Positions 1 to 13,724 of a stretch of 64,000 nt of DNA are shown here, piece after piece. Source of the DNA: Trichodelitschia bisporula (lineage: Eukaryota > Ascomycota > Dothideomycetes > Phaeotrichales > Phaeotrichaceae); assembly GCA_010356995.1 (NCBI GenBank), contig ML996694.1, positions 671,163 through 735,162 of the forward strand, in the 5' to 3' direction. The notes under the pieces were generated by a model. The model saw nothing but the letters and a program-made list of their open reading frames with translations. It was not told where the DNA came from and did not search any database. The position numbers were made by a program, and so were the translations under genes. Every line of letters starts with the position of its first letter. Positions within the stretch are counted from its first letter, which is position 1.

Positions 1-413
1 AATGCGGAGCGGTGCAGAACCTTCATACAATTCTTGCTGAAGCGAGAGACCATGCCGCTCCCGTCTCGCGGCACCCTGGGCGGGAGTTCAGGCAGGCAGT
101 ATTGTAGTATGCGTTCCGTGAGGAGGCTTGCGGATACCGGGTAAGATACTGCTGCTATACCTGTCTATGGATTACTCCATTCCAGTTACAGGTTAAACCA
201 GATCAGATAGAAAGCTCTAATGGGCTGCACTGCTTTTAGTACGAGAAACTTTGCCGCAACGTCAACTCGGCGCACGACCCATGTAGGCTAAAATTCTAGC
301 CGGAGAGGCCGCTGACTTACAGGCCGTATGCTGAATTGATGAGAGTATGCACAAGTGAGAGGAACTCAAAAGTAGCTAGCGTATGGTATTTGGGGAGAGA
401 TGTGGCTTCTCGC
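1..413. other. intergenic / 3' flank of Ku70
   Basis: I see no gene here. Short ORFs are present but none looks coding. It follows the Ku70 stop on the minus strand and probably contains that gene's 3' UTR. Confidence 0.4.
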
Positions 414-2587
414 CTAAGATCCGAGATACTCCTCTACCCGGCTGGCCAGGCTCGCCTTCGTCCCGGCAGTCGAAAGGCCCTTAGACCGCAGCCACTCCTT
501 GAGCTGCACGACAGTGTACTGGACGATGTCAGTTTTTCCGAGGACACACTTGACTGTAACTGACTGATACGTACGGCCTTGAGCCCTCCATTCTTAGTAG
601 CCGCCCTAATTTCAGCGTCTCCATCGCCACTCGAACTCGTTGCTTCTGTTTTCACTCGCTTCGGAAGTGACGTTTGAGGCTCCGGTGACCGCTTTACGCC
701 TCTCGGGGCCGTATCTGCTAGTTCTAGTGAGATATTCTTGAACTCGCGTTCAAGTTCATCGCCCCAGGTTTGGACATCGTGCCCAGCGCGCTTCCGCCCG
801 GTTAGCGATATTCAGTGCGAAGCTTAGGGCCGCGTACCTTGTGAATCTGCTTGTGGCGCGGGATGGTCTTGTCATCTGGCGCTTCCGGAAGATCCTCCTC
901 CAGCGCAATGGCTTGGATCACGCGATAAAACCATTGCAGAGCTGAGAGTGTAAGCACGAGGAACAAGCGGCCACGATGCACGTACCTGGATTCGGGTAGC
1001 GCCTGGGGTCGTATGCACCACCCGGGAGCTGAAGCATGGAGAGCGGAACCTTCATTGCGTCTACCAAAGACAGTGGGGCGTGGACGCTGGGCTCGTCGGG
1101 AAGCCGCTTTATATCGTCCACAGCCGGAAGCTGGATCACCCAGAGGCCGGCTGGAACCTTTTGGTGGCCAGTTTCGTCAAGAACCTCGGCGCCTGGAATG
1201 ACTGCTGCGAGGACAGGAGCCGCATTACGCCGGGGAATAAACCAGGCAAGTGCAAACTTCTCCGCCTTCAGGAGGTTCTGCTGCAAGGCGGAGAAGACGC
1301 GTGTTGAACCAACGTAGTCGGTCTCGTTTGGGTAGAGGAAGTAGGGTGCCCGCATTGTCGCCCAGACTGGAAGCATCTTGAGCGGCTTGAAGCCGATGAT
1401 GCGAATGACCGGGTCGCCGTAGTTTTTGAGGGCCTTCATCTCATCTTCGGTAAATGTGACGTGCTCTCCACCAAATTTGTAGGCCTTCCGAATCTCCTCC
1501 TTTCCTACATCACGTGCTGTGTCTTCCGCCATCTGTGTGGTCGTACCGACAGCGATCTGAACCTTCTCTCCGCCCACCCATATGTAGCAGCTCTTTCCAT
1601 GCTCTTGCCGCTTGACCATCACATAGCCCTTAACGCCGATGACAAGACCAGGACCAACCTCCATCGGAATTGAGAATGCTGCCCGACGAGGACTTGATTT
1701 GGAATTGATGGCCGATAACAAGGATTGGAGCAACGAGATTCCATCACCGCTACCAACGGATTCCACTGTGGGCATGAGGGCAGCAGGGGCGTCCAGATCT
1801 CCAGAGGCTGGACGGTATACCACATCCTACATCATGAGAGGCGGCTAGCAAATAAGCCGAGTACTTACATCGTAGAATGCTGTTCGATCAAATACATGAT
1901 CCAGAGGAGTGATAGGGAAGAGTTCAATGATGACACCTAGATCGTAAAGATCCTTGGCTCGAACTGCAGCAGCGGACCGCTGGGTAGAGTCATTGACATG
2001 TGGGCGGTCGTTATCAGTGATCAAGAATAACCGCCGGGAGGAAAGATTAGGAGAGCGCTGGGTGAAGATCTGGTTGGCGCAGAAAAGCACGCTGGACATG
2101 GCAACAGGCTCAGGGGACGGAACCATGAGCTCCTGAAACTCCTCCTCGTCTTCGAGCAGGGACTTCAGTCGCTTGACATCCGCAGCGTCAGGAACGTCAA
2201 GGCTCGTCAAGACATAGCAGTGTGGGTATGCCATTGCGCTCTGGTCGTCCTCCTCCCCGTTGCCGACGTGCGACTTTGCAGTACCAAACAGGAGTACTCC
2301 CATCATATCCGTAGGGCTGGCTATAATGCGCTGCTGCATAAGTTCATACGCGACCTTAAGGGCGGCTGATGCTGGTGCTTCAGGCTCGTGTTTCGCGCTG
2401 GCCGCAGGCCGGGGTTCGAGCATCGACGAGCTGACATCGATGGCAAACAGGACGGCATCTTTAGCTTGGACGTAACCCTAAAAGATTAGGCCATGAACGC
2501 GTCTGGATGGGTATTTCGCACCGCGTCTTCGACTTCATCATCCTCCTCGTCCCCACGGCCGAAATCACGGGCCCCGGCATCCGCCAT
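414..2587 (-). CDS. ku70: Ku70, ATP-dependent DNA helicase II subunit 1
   Basis: This is the DNA-end-binding subunit of the Ku70/Ku80 heterodimer, acting in non-homologous end joining and at telomeres in the nucleus. Six exons (2587-2522, 2477-1869, 1826-986, 941-838, 790-575, 518-414) give 646 aa, a normal Ku70 length. The N-terminal vWA-like domain starts with [15 protein letters not shown]. The beta-barrel core includes [12 protein letters not shown] and the [14 protein letters not shown] segment. The C-terminus ends in a SAP DNA-binding domain ([18 protein letters not shown]). The last intron (519-574) is needed to restore the SAP frame: read through, the exon runs into unrelated sequence. 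It is divergent from ferrochelatase. Symbol follows common fungal usage; the Neurospora name is mus-51. Confidence 0.95.
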
Positions 2588-3033
2588 GGTGGTTGTGAAT
2601 GCGCAAAATTTATTGTAAGCTGGAGGGAGATAAGCTTAGCAGAGTAAGGACAAAGTGGGACCGAGAGAAGGGTGATTGAGAAGCAGGCGGGGAGTGAAAG
2701 ATGCGGTTGACGTTTCGATGAAGGTGCCCGCGTCGTCTCCTTCCGCCAGGCAGACGCGCTATCACGTGTATATTTCCTGTTCCTGACATTCACGGAGGCG
2801 CCTAATCTTGGCGTGCTTGATCGAAGTTTTTGTGGGGGAGCACGGGGAGGAATGGGGATCGGGACACCCCTGTCGCTGACGAACTGCGGCTGAGTCTGGC
2901 CTTGGTTGGAGCGAGCCAGAGCTCAAGATTTCTCACCACCATACACCCCGCCTTACCCCACTGCATACAGACAGAAAAGCGCGGCAAAGTCACCTCTTAT
3001 CTGCTCATTCAATTCCGCCTCTCCTGTCTTCTC
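2588..3033. promoter_or_regulatory. divergent promoter Ku70 / ferrochelatase
   Basis: This 446-bp gap separates the start codons of two head-to-head genes and must hold both promoters. I did not recognise a specific operator in it. The assignment is inferred from gene orientation. Confidence 0.5.
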
Positions 3034-4320
<1,287 letters not shown>

Positions 4321-4670
4321 ATTTTGCTCATAGATGTGTTGCACTGGGCAGGCCAGGCGTGTTTAGAAGTGGGCCGTATATAGCGGCATGTATAATGGGC
4401 GAAAAAGTTCTGTTTCATCATTGTCGCGAATCCGCACCAAATATGCAACCGAAAGGCTGATAATTAATGTGTGTCTGTTCATTGGCGCACCACTCTCGGC
4501 CTTGTCGGCTCGGAAAAACCTAAGGTCAGCTTTATGACTGCGTGGGGTTTCTGTGGAGAAAACTCCACGAGCTGCGGCATCGCTCAATGTTGTGACAATT
4601 GCTTCGATCTGCCCAACTATCTCATCCCCGACCGGCCAATTCTCCCTTGCATGGTTCTTGACCTGCAACA
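4321..4670. other. intergenic, ferrochelatase 3' / ILV3 5'
   Basis: About 350 bp between two same-strand genes, expected to hold the ferrochelatase 3' UTR and the ILV3 promoter. I saw no exact TGACTCA (Gcn4/CpcA) site and no other feature. Confidence 0.4.
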
Positions 4671-6565
4671 ATGCTGATTTCACGCCTCCGCCCCGCACGG
4701 GGCCTGCGCCTGCCCCGCACAAATGCCTACACTCTGAGGTAAGTGCAATGCGCTGCTCTCAGATCACAGCTAACCAGCGCAGCAAGGCGCTCAGCACTTC
4801 GGCGGCGCGCCGCGCAGACGAACCCGTCCTCAACAAGGTCAGCCGCGAAGTGACGCAGCCTAAGTCGCAGGGCGCGTCGCAGGCCATGCTTTACGCCACG
4901 GGCATGACGGAGACGGACATGAACAAGGCCCAGATCGGCATCTCGAGCGTGTGGTTTTCCGGCAACCCGTGCAACATGCACTTGCTGGGACTGAGCAATA
5001 TCGTCAAGAAGGGCGTGGAGCAAGCAGGTTTGCCGAAGCTGTGGCATGGGCGTGATGGGCGCTGATTATGGGCAGGGCTTGTGCCGATGCAGTTTAATAC
5101 GATCGGCGTTAGTGATGCGATTTCCATGGGGACTAAGGGCATGCGGTACTCCCTACAGTCGCGCGACCTCATCGCCGACTCCATTGAGACTATGATGAGC
5201 GGGCAGTGGTACGACGCGAACATCTCGCTCCCCGGCTGCGACAAGAACATGCCCGGCGTAGTCATGGCCATGGGGCGCGTGAACCGGCCATCCCTCATGG
5301 TGTATGGCGGCACCATCCAGCCCGGCTGCGCGAAGACAATGAACAACGAGCACATCGACATCGTGTCCGCCTTCCAGGCCTACGGCCAATTCATCAGCGG
5401 CGAAATCACCGAGGAAACCCGCTTCGACATCATCCGCCACGCGTGCCCCGGCGGCGGCGCCTGCGGCGGCATGTACACGGCCAACACCATGGCGACGGCA
5501 ATTGAGACCCTCGGACTCACCCTGCCGGGCTCGTCGTCTAACCCCGCTGAGTCTAAGGCGAAGCAGTTGGAGTGCCTGGCTGCGGGCGGCGCGATCAGGA
5601 ATCTGCTTAAGGAGGATATTCGCCCTAGCGATATTATCACGCGCCAGGCGCTGGAGAATGCAATGATCGTTACTATGATCTTAGGCGGCTCGACTAACGC
5701 CGTGCTGCACCTGATCGCTATCGCCGACTCCGTCGGCCTTAAGCTCACGATCGATGACTTCCAGTCCGTGTCTGACCGCACGCCTTTCCTCGCCGATCTC
5801 AAGCCCAGCGGGAAGTACGTCATGGCGGATCTATACGACATGGGGGGCACGCCCGCGCTGCTCAAGTACCTAGTGGGCGAGGGCCTGGTCGACGGCAGCG
5901 GAATGACAGTGACGGGCAAGACGCTGAAGCAGAACGTAGAACACGCGGCCTCCTTCCCAGCGGACCAGAAAATCATCCGCCCGCTCAGCAACCCTATCAA
6001 AGCTACGGGCCACATCCAGATTCTGCGCGGTTCGCTCGCGCCCGGTGGCAGCGTCGGCAAGATCACAGGGAAGGAAGGCCTACGCTTCGTTGGCAAGGCG
6101 AAGGTGTACGACTCTGAGGATGATTTCATCCACGCGCTGGAGCAGGGCGAGATCAAGAAGGGCGAGAAGACGGTCGTGATTATCCGGTACGAGGGTCCGC
6201 GCGGCGGGCCCGGTATGCCCGAGATGCTGAAGCCCAGCTCCGCGATCATGGGCGCGGGCCTCGGGAATGATGTCGCGCTCATTACCGATGGGCGGTTCAG
6301 CGGCGGGAGTCACGGGTTCTTGATTGGGCATGTTGTGCCGGAGGCGCAGGAGGGAGGGCCGATTGCGCTTGTGAAAAATGGGGATGAGATTGTTATTGAT
6401 GCTGATACGCGCGAGCTTACGCTTAATGTCCCAGAGGCTGAGGTAGAGGAGCGGAAGAAGGGCTGGTCGGCGCCGCCGCTGAAGTACACTAAGGGCACGC
6501 TGTTTAAGTATGCGCGCAATGTGGTGGATGCTAGTCGGGGATGCATTACGGATGCGAGCGAGTAG
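4671..6565 (+). CDS. ilv3: Dihydroxy-acid dehydratase, mitochondrial
   Basis: Dehydrates 2,3-dihydroxy-isovalerate and -methylvalerate to the 2-keto acids, the third common step of valine/isoleucine synthesis, in mitochondria. Three exons (4671-4738, 4783-5027, 5076-6565) give 600 aa, typical of the family. The N-terminus [16 protein letters not shown] is a clear mitochondrial presequence. Fe-S and active-site signatures are present: [28 protein letters not shown], and [14 protein letters not shown] with the catalytic Ser. The second intron splits the codon for Gly in [11 protein letters not shown]. Introns are 44 and 48 nt with canonical ends. Confidence 0.97.
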
Positions 6566-6937
6566 GGTGAACTGGGATGGAGTTCGAGGCAAATGGGATG
6601 TATCTAGTGGACAAAAATGTATCGAGTCACGGCTGTTACTTGTATGAGTTATGAGTGGATTGAGCCTGTAGTCTTCGCGGACATTCCGTTCCGTGATGGA
6701 AATTCGACGGTTGTATGTAGGTATCCATTCGTCGTGATATGTGGCGAGTTCATGAGACACCTGCCATGAGCCATCCATTCTAGATAGCCAGGACACCTGA
6801 TTCAGTATCCCACTGGCCTCACATGTAGTACTCCGCTCCCGTCGACAGACCGCCTCATGACGCCGCTGTAGTAGACAGCTGGTACAATTTCATTTTAGGC
6901 TTATATTAGCAGAAGCTAAAAGTAGTTTCATCAACCA
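6566..6937. other. intergenic before tRNA
   Basis: About 370 bp with no gene visible. It contains the ILV3 3' UTR and the upstream flank of the tRNA gene. Confidence 0.4.
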
Positions 6938-7028
6938 GGCAGTGTGCCAGAGTGGTTAATGGGTATGACTCGAATTTATTCGCAATCATATGGCTTCGGC
7001 CGCACAGGTTCGAGTCCTGTCACTGTCG
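6938..7028 (+). tRNA. tRNA-Ser (anticodon CGA) with 10-nt intron
   Basis: The acceptor stem pairs GGCAGTG (6938-6944) with CACTGTC (7021-7027), followed by discriminator G at 7028, the serine identity base. The anticodon stem TATGA (6964-6968) pairs with TCATA (6986-6990). The loop reads CT-CGA-A, interrupted one base 3' of the anticodon by a 10-nt intron (6975-6984, TTTATTCGCA). A long variable arm (GGC-TTCG-GCC) marks a class II tRNA, and the T arm is ACAGG-TTCGAGT-CCTGT. An intron in tRNA-Ser(CGA) is common in fungi. A T-rich pol III terminator follows. Confidence 0.93.
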
Positions 7029-7036
7029 CTCAAAGC

Positions 7037-7055
7037 TTTCTTTTTTTTCTTTTTT
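7037..7055 (+). terminator. RNA polymerase III terminator of tRNA-Ser
   Basis: An uninterrupted run of eight T (7041-7048), then C and six more T, starts about ten bases after the tRNA 3' end. This is a standard pol III stop signal. Confidence 0.85.
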
Positions 7056-7538
7056 GCTCCCTCTTTGGATGCAACGATCACATTTTGCTCGGCCGGCCTT
7101 GAAGAAGACCCTTGTGTCCGAAACGGGCTACGTTGCACAGGATCCCGTGGGGTGATGTTAGCGCTGACACTTCCCTCAGCCGAGCCGCTACGCAGCTGGA
7201 TATCCGAACGACATCGGCAAGCCGAGAAAGAAGCACATATCGGCATCACAGGCTTCCCACCGTAATAACACCATGGCGAGTCGCACTATCATTCGCTTAG
7301 GAGCAGTCACGTCACAAAGCACCCATAAAGCCTCAAGTCATCAAAGACCGGCGGACTCGCGCATGACGTTAACCCACGTACCCGACCGAAAAGAGACCCG
7401 GCGTACATCCGACCCTACATCTACCATAGACCGAGCGCCAAGGCAAGGCACATAAACATCATACACGAACAGAAAACGCCCATATCCTCGTGACAAGCCC
7501 GGCATCAAAACCCCAAACACATCCCAAGATTGAACAAC
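7056..7538. other. intergenic, tRNA 3' / flippase 3'
   Basis: About 480 bp between the tRNA terminator and the flippase stop on the other strand. I see only short, incoherent ORFs. Confidence 0.4.
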
Positions 7539-10500
7539 TCAACCCCCCGTGGCCCTCGAAGTGGCCATCTCTCCGTACCGCCCACGCTGCCGCGTCGTAT
7601 CGTACGCCTGCAGCACGCGGGCCTGGCTCTCGTCCGTCTGGGAGAAGGCGTAGCCGCGCTGCTTGCGCATGCGCTGTACTTGGCGTACCTTGCGGATGGC
7701 TTTTTGAAACTGTTCCATACTGGGGGAGGTTAGTTTTGCCTTTAACGGGGAGGGGGAGAGGGGACGTACCGTGGACGGTAGTCCTGGATGTTGTATTTTT
7801 GGATCTCTTGTACATGGTGGTAGGCTTGCGGGTAGTACATGCGTTTGGCGCTGCGGTGGTTAGCAGAGGTTGGATGGTGGTGGGGGAGGGCGCTTACTAT
7901 TTCCATGCAATGTCACGGATGAGGCAGATGGGCGGGAGGATGAGTGCCATGCCCCAGAAGACGGGACTGGTCCAGAGGCGCTGGTTGACGCCCTGGAATT
8001 CGGTCGAGAAATTGAGCATAGGCGCGATCCACGCATACAGCGGCAAGAAGATCATCCAGATGACAAAGCTCCCAGGAATCGCAAGCACTGTGTACTTGGT
8101 CCAGATGTTGACCACGAGCGCGGCTTTGCCGAGCACCGTCAGCAGCGCGGCGGTGTAGAGTGCCGGGCCCCACACCCAGTGGCCGGCGACCTTGCCGTCG
8201 CTCTGAGGCAGATCCCAGGCGAAGATGAACTGCGATACGACGTACAACAGTAGCGAGTGGTAGAAGCCGTTGGTCACCCAGGAGAAGAACGAGTGCATGC
8301 GAAAGAACACACCCTTCTGGCTTAGCTGGTACAGTTGCGGGTAGCGATCCAACAGGCGTGCGGAGATGAACTGGTCGAAGATACCGAGGACAAACGGAGG
8401 AAGGACGGTGAAGAGCACGTTGTAACCCGACAGTGTCCAACTTTCGTAGATGACCTGCCCAGAGAAGGCATTTTGGAACGAGTACCAAAACTGCGTCATG
8501 AAGAGCGTCACGTTTTTGTAGAAGGAATAAAGTATGACCTTGGACACGCGCTGGTAACTCCAAGCGCCATGAACCAAGAGCAGTTTCCGGAGGTAGCGGA
8601 ACTGCCCAATGGACACGTCGGCGCTCCGAGCTGCTTGTAGACCTTCCATACCGCTGATGCCAACACCAACGTGAGCGGCCTGGATCATGGACACGTCGTT
8701 GGCACCATCGCCGATGGCGAGGAGAATTGCTTTCAAGTGTCTCTTGACAAGCTTCACGACAAGCGCTTTCTGAAGGGGCGAGACACGACTGAGGGAGTTA
8801 GCGGAGCGAGGAAGAAGGTCAAAAAACTTACCAGCAGATCACAGCCTTGCACCGGACGGCCAAGTCCAAAAACAGCCTCTCCAGATCCTTTTCCAAAGCG
8901 TAGGTCAAAGACTTGCCATCGATCACTAGAGCCAAGGTGTCCCACTCGACACGATCGGCCGACTGGCCCTCGATAGCCTGAATCTTCTTTTCCAAGTTGT
9001 CGCGCGTGCCCTGCTTCGACTCTTCATTGACAATAAGCAGTGTCATGTCTTCGCTGACCAGCTTGCAGCTCATGCCAATGTTGATGGCTGTTTCTTGCCG
9101 ATCGCCTGTCAGAACCCAGATCTTGATACCAGCGGTTTGGAGCGTGTGGATAGTATCCGGTACACCGTCCTGGAGCTTATCCTCAATGGCCGTAGCGCCG
9201 AGAAAGACCAGGTCGCGTTCAATGATCTCAGCAGCTTTGTCGAGCTCGTCGGCGCGGTTGCCGCCCACGGTCGTCGAAGCAGTGTTGTAGACTTGCAACC
9301 ACTCCTGGAACTCCTGGTCGGGCACTTCGCGCATGGCCAAACAGAGCGTGCGCAGCCCGTCAGCGGCGTACTCTTCGAGGTGACGGAGGGTCAAATCTAC
9401 AAAGGGGTTATCCTTGTGTAGACGTTCAAGGATGACCGTGTCGGCGCCTTTGCAGTAGATCCGGATCTTGCCATCCGGACAACGGAAGATAGTGGACATG
9501 CGCTTGCGGGTGGAGTTGAACTCGCAGACAGCAAGCAGCTCGTACTCGAGCTCCTTCCCATCGACTTCAATGGCTACAGCCCTGGGCTTGCGTGCTACGA
9601 ATTTGTATCCGAGCGAAACAGCACCCTCGACCAGCGCACCCTCATCAGGTGACGCCGCCTGGTATTTGATTCGGCCTTTCGCGGCCCGTTCCGGGATGAC
9701 GGTGTGGCAGGTGGACAGGAGCGTCAAGAAATGGTCGATATTGTCCCGCGTTTCGTGCTCTTTTCGGTTTTTCTCGAGCCGCTTGAAGTCGTGGATCCCG
9801 ATTTCGACACCGTCCTGCACCGTCGCCCTGCGGTCCTCTGGAATCTCATCTGCGTATTGAATACCGCCTATGGAGCACTGCTTGAAGTCCATTTGGTTGC
9901 AAGTCAACGTACCCGTCTTATCCGAGAAGATGTACTCAACCTGACCCAGTTCTTCAACTAGGGACGACGTGCGACAGTTGGCCGGAGTGTCAGACTTGTC
10001 ATAGTAGATGTCCAAGTCCGAGTTGATTAAGAAAGCCTGAGCATACTTGACGATTTCGATAGTGACGAACAGCGAAATGGGGACCAAATTGGAGTACAAC
10101 ACCCAATACGTCAGGATATCGGAGAAGAACTGTTTGGCGCCATTGAAAGCCCCGTATTGCAGGTACCACATCTTCTTCGCTGTGGTGGACCGCACAATCA
10201 TATCACCGACGGAACTGATGATACTAAGAGAGATCAAAATTGCACCGAGCATCAGAATCTGGTTGTTGAGCATGCGCTCGACGGCTGTCTTCTTGATCGG
10301 CGTCGCAGTCGCGTTGCGCATCAGCTTCGTTTCGTGGCCGGTGAAGACAACGACTCCATGAATCCAGGGAGTATTGCGCAAAGTAGCACCGCGCAGCAGC
10401 AGCTGCTCGGGTGACAGCGGGAGCTCCTTTTCACCACCGCCGGCTTGCATGGTAAGAGTGCCCTCATAGGTGTAGAGACTGCTATTCGGCTGTTCAGACC

Positions 10501-11719
10501 GGACTCTACCGCCGAGCCGACTAAGTTCGCTGTGGCTGACAAGATGTGCCGTCTCGGGGATCGCTTGCTTGATCTTGAGATTCGTCTCCCCATCCAAGTT
10601 GGCGGTCTCGATGTAGCACAGACCTTCGGGCTCTGAGGACGCGAGGAGGATCAAATCCGCAGGGAACGGCTCTTCTGATTCAACGCGGACGATATCTCCG
10701 ACGGCAACCTTGATCCAACGGGTGTCCTCAAAGCTCGATCCACGTAAAATGCGGGCCTTAGAATGGTTCAGCGACTGGTCAGAAGTCTTGCGGCGAAAAT
10801 CTTCCACGAGTTCCTTGACGGCGGAGACAACCAACACGATGAAGAGAGGAACGATGGTGGTATATCGGTTGGTGGGTGAGATGTTGGGGATCTGTTGAAG
10901 GATGGCGGTGAAGAGGAAGAAGATGTTGGCGTACTTGGAGAACTGTTCGTAGAGAAATTTCGGGAGGAAGGTAGCGATGTTGTATTTGGCGGTGGAAACG
11001 TGGTTATCGACGTATTTGTTCGCCGCATTGGCGGGTGGATTGTTGAGATGTATGAGGCGCGGACCCAAGGTCGACGGATCTGGTGCAGCTCGGCCGAAAC
11101 CAAACTTGAATTTGCCTTTGGCCTTATGATCTGGCGGTTTTGGCTCCTCTGGACGCGCTCTCGACCCGGCCGCACCGGTCTCCGTCAGCGGCAGATCCAT
11201 CTCCGATTCCGCATACTTCGGCTCCATGCCCAGCATGTGCTTTGCTCGTCCCACCAGCCCGCCACCCAAGCTCAGGATGCTGTTGCGACTTTGGGCATTC
11301 CGCACGGCAGAGTTTGAGTGGATGGGGGGATCATCGATGCCCCCCGTGGCGTAGTAGTTTGTTGTGGGGCGGTCATCGTGAAACTCGTCCATATCGGCAT
11401 ACCGGTCGTAGTTTCCTAGTACAGACGTCTGGGAGTATGTATGTTGCACCGGAGGCATGCTTAGATGGTCGTCAAAAGAGCCTGGTCTACCGGGGCCGTG
11501 AGCAGGCGTGGAGCGGTCGCGCTGGCTACCAATGAACTCGTCATAGGTGACGCTCGGGCGTGACGGGGTCTCGGTGTCGTCGATATTATATCGGCGTAAA
11601 AGCTCGTCATCAGGTGCAGGTGGACGAGATCCAGAGTTGTAGATTGGCTGGGAATCGTCGAGATCGAGAAGGAGGTCGTCGCGGGCAGGGGCTGGGCCTC
11701 CGGGGGGCCGTCCCGCCAT
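7539..11719 (-). CDS. drs2: Drs2-type P4-ATPase, phospholipid flippase
   Basis: Moves aminophospholipids, chiefly phosphatidylserine, from the lumenal to the cytosolic leaflet of trans-Golgi and secretory membranes, normally with a Cdc50-family subunit. Four exons (11719-8832, 8788-7898, 7850-7770, 7719-7539) encode 1346 aa, the usual Drs2 size. A disordered, Pro/Asp-rich N-tail of about 230 aa precedes the membrane core. Motifs are TANLDGETNLK (actuator loop), FSDKTGTLTCNQ (phosphorylated Asp), ILERL and VLTGDRQETAINIG (nucleotide domain), and LAIGDGANDVSMI (hinge), then the C-terminal membrane helices. The basic C-tail (RKVRQVQRMRKQRGYAFSQ) matches the autoinhibitory/regulatory tail of Drs2, with its GYAFS motif. 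The Aspergillus counterpart is called DrsA/DnfB. Confidence 0.95.
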
Positions 11720-12560
11720 CTTTTCGGCGCGCTGAAGTTGCTCAAAAGGGTATTTGTATGTCTGTCGTCCTCAAGGTCATGGTGCAGCGGTACAGCTGCT
11801 GGGATGGAGCTGTCGTTGCCGCAGCGCTTGGTTGCTGGTTTGAAGCGCTGGCGTCACAGGGCTGGGGACGATGGAGCGATTGGCGCGGTGGTGGAGGGCG
11901 CAGCTGAAAACTAGCGGCAGCGCGGAAGGAGACTAGTGACTGGACCGGCGGGGTACCACGGGAGAGCGAGATTGCCGTGGTATGATTGAAGGTATTGAAC
12001 CGTCGTCGAAGTGGTGATGTTCGTATGAATGTATTGTGGAGTTGGTTGCTCAGCTAGGATAAGCCGTGCAGCGCTGGGCTCTGGGCCTGAGGAGTTGAGG
12101 GCTCAAAGACGCCTCAGCCACATTCCAAGCAAACCAATCAGACCTCTCCGTCGTATAATTAGACCCCACAAGGCCCACCTGGCGGCGACTATTCGCACAG
12201 CAGTTTATGCGCCCATCGTTTCGACTTCTCTGAGTACGTATGCGCCAATCTGATTAACTCCCAGAGATGGATGACGTGCATTATACTTCGATAAGATGTG
12301 GCCTGGAGACTATCAGAGATGGAGGACAGACCCTTGAACAAACCTCCTCTCAAACCTCCAGGATTGAGAATTTGATTCAAAGGCATACTACCGTAGATGC
12401 TGAGGGACATCAAGTGACATGGTATTGGTGTAGAACGAACTCAAGGGTAACCGAAGTTCTCGAGCCGAGCAAGAGTCAAAATCGAAAAGACTGCACCTTA
12501 TGATGCATGTAGAGAAGAAGTACTTCCTATTGTACACCGTCTACCGAACCCCACACTATG
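11720..12560. other. intergenic, flippase promoter and mL46 3' flank
   Basis: This 841-bp stretch lies upstream of the flippase and downstream of mL46. No coding region with recognisable protein was found, and I saw no clear regulatory motif. Confidence 0.4.
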
Positions 12561-13724
12561 CTATCGCTCTAGTATCATGCCGCGGACCGACTTCCAGTAC
12601 AGGGGACTGACATGCGTCTGCAGCTCTTCGCCCGAAAGCCACTTGAAGTCCTTCAAGCCGAACAGGTTGGTCGCCAGATCCGCCTGGCCGGCCATGATCC
12701 TCGCCTTCATGAAGAACACCTTCTCCCCCAGTACCTGGTTGGGGCCGTCAACAACCGGTTTTAGGAGGTCGAACTTGTAGTAGCCGATGGGGGCATTGCC
12801 AACCACCCATGTGTTCATGTTGATACCGCCCGTTTGGACGAGCACACGTTCCGCAGCCTGATCCAATTAGAATAATTGTAACATGGCCATGACCAGACGT
12901 ACCATGTGGAGGTTCTCCCTTCCTTGCAGAATGTCGTTGGGAAAGACCCACCGGCCCTGTTGGTTCTGGACTAGCAGGTATAGGGTGCGCTGCAGCAGAC
13001 GGTTCAAGCTCTTCTGATCGTTCAGCTTGTCAGCCTCAGTGATGCGGGGCATGGGTTGCTCGAGGGACGTGGCCGTCTCCTCCTCCTTGGTCGGCTCCTC
13101 AGCATCCTTCAAGAGCTCCTGCATTTGGTGCTCTGGCTCGCTCTCCACTGCCCCGACCAGCAGCTCGTCATTCCATCCCTCTGCGCCGTACGCATTGTAC
13201 TTCCCGATGTCGCGAGCAGGCGTCTGCCGTTCCTTGACCCGGCGCTTGTATTGGATGTCGGCAGGGGTATCTTTGCGGAAGTAGAAGTAGCGGGTAAAGG
13301 GCAAAGCGAGTCGTTCATTCAGCCGGCGCTGGTAGAGGAAGAAGGACTTCTCAAAGGGTGTGAGGTCGCGCGTGATCTGCGGAGGGCGGGAGAGAACCAC
13401 GCCTGCGCGCATCTGGTAGGACTGGGTGACGGCCGGTGCGGCTTTCGGGATATGTTCAGCAGTGCGGGGAATCTGCTCTGCGAGGATATTGATTTCGGGG
13501 GCTGGCGCAGCTTCAGCTGCAGCAGCGGAGCTGGAGGCATGACGGCGAACGATGCCCGCACGACAGGACCGACATATGACGCCCTTGGCCGGATGTGCTT
13601 GTTGGTGAGCTCAATTGCAGTAGAAAGGGGGTAGAAAAATACCTTGGGCTGTAAAGGCCCGGCGAAGGGTGTGCTGGGTCGCGCTCATCTCATATCGATG
13701 CAACAGGCGGACGGAGGCTTCCAT
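12561..13724 (-). CDS. Mitochondrial ribosomal protein mL46 (MRPL17 family)
   Basis: A component of the large subunit of the mitochondrial ribosome with a Nudix-like fold. Three exons (13724-13643, 13597-12903, 12857-12561) give 357 aa. The first intron is 45 nt with acceptor AAG; the acceptor at 13598 restores the frame. The N-terminus MEASVRLLHRYEMSATQHTLRR is basic and presequence-like. Family features are LTPFEKSFFLYQRRLNERLALP, RPRxTEADKxND-like PRITEADKLNDQKSLNRLLQ, and a C-terminal block WVVGNAPIGYYKF ending in LSGEELQTHVSPLYWKSV, characteristic of fungal MRPL17. It is divergent from the RING gene. Confidence 0.9.

Noticed and set aside
519-574. Apparent frameshift in the Ku70 SAP domain
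   Set aside because: A 56-nt intron (GTACGT, branch AACTGAC, CCAG) restores the frame exactly, so the gene is intact.
5380-6282. 300-codon open frame antisense to ILV3
   Set aside because: The plus strand here is unmistakable dihydroxy-acid dehydratase; the reverse frame is a codon-bias shadow.
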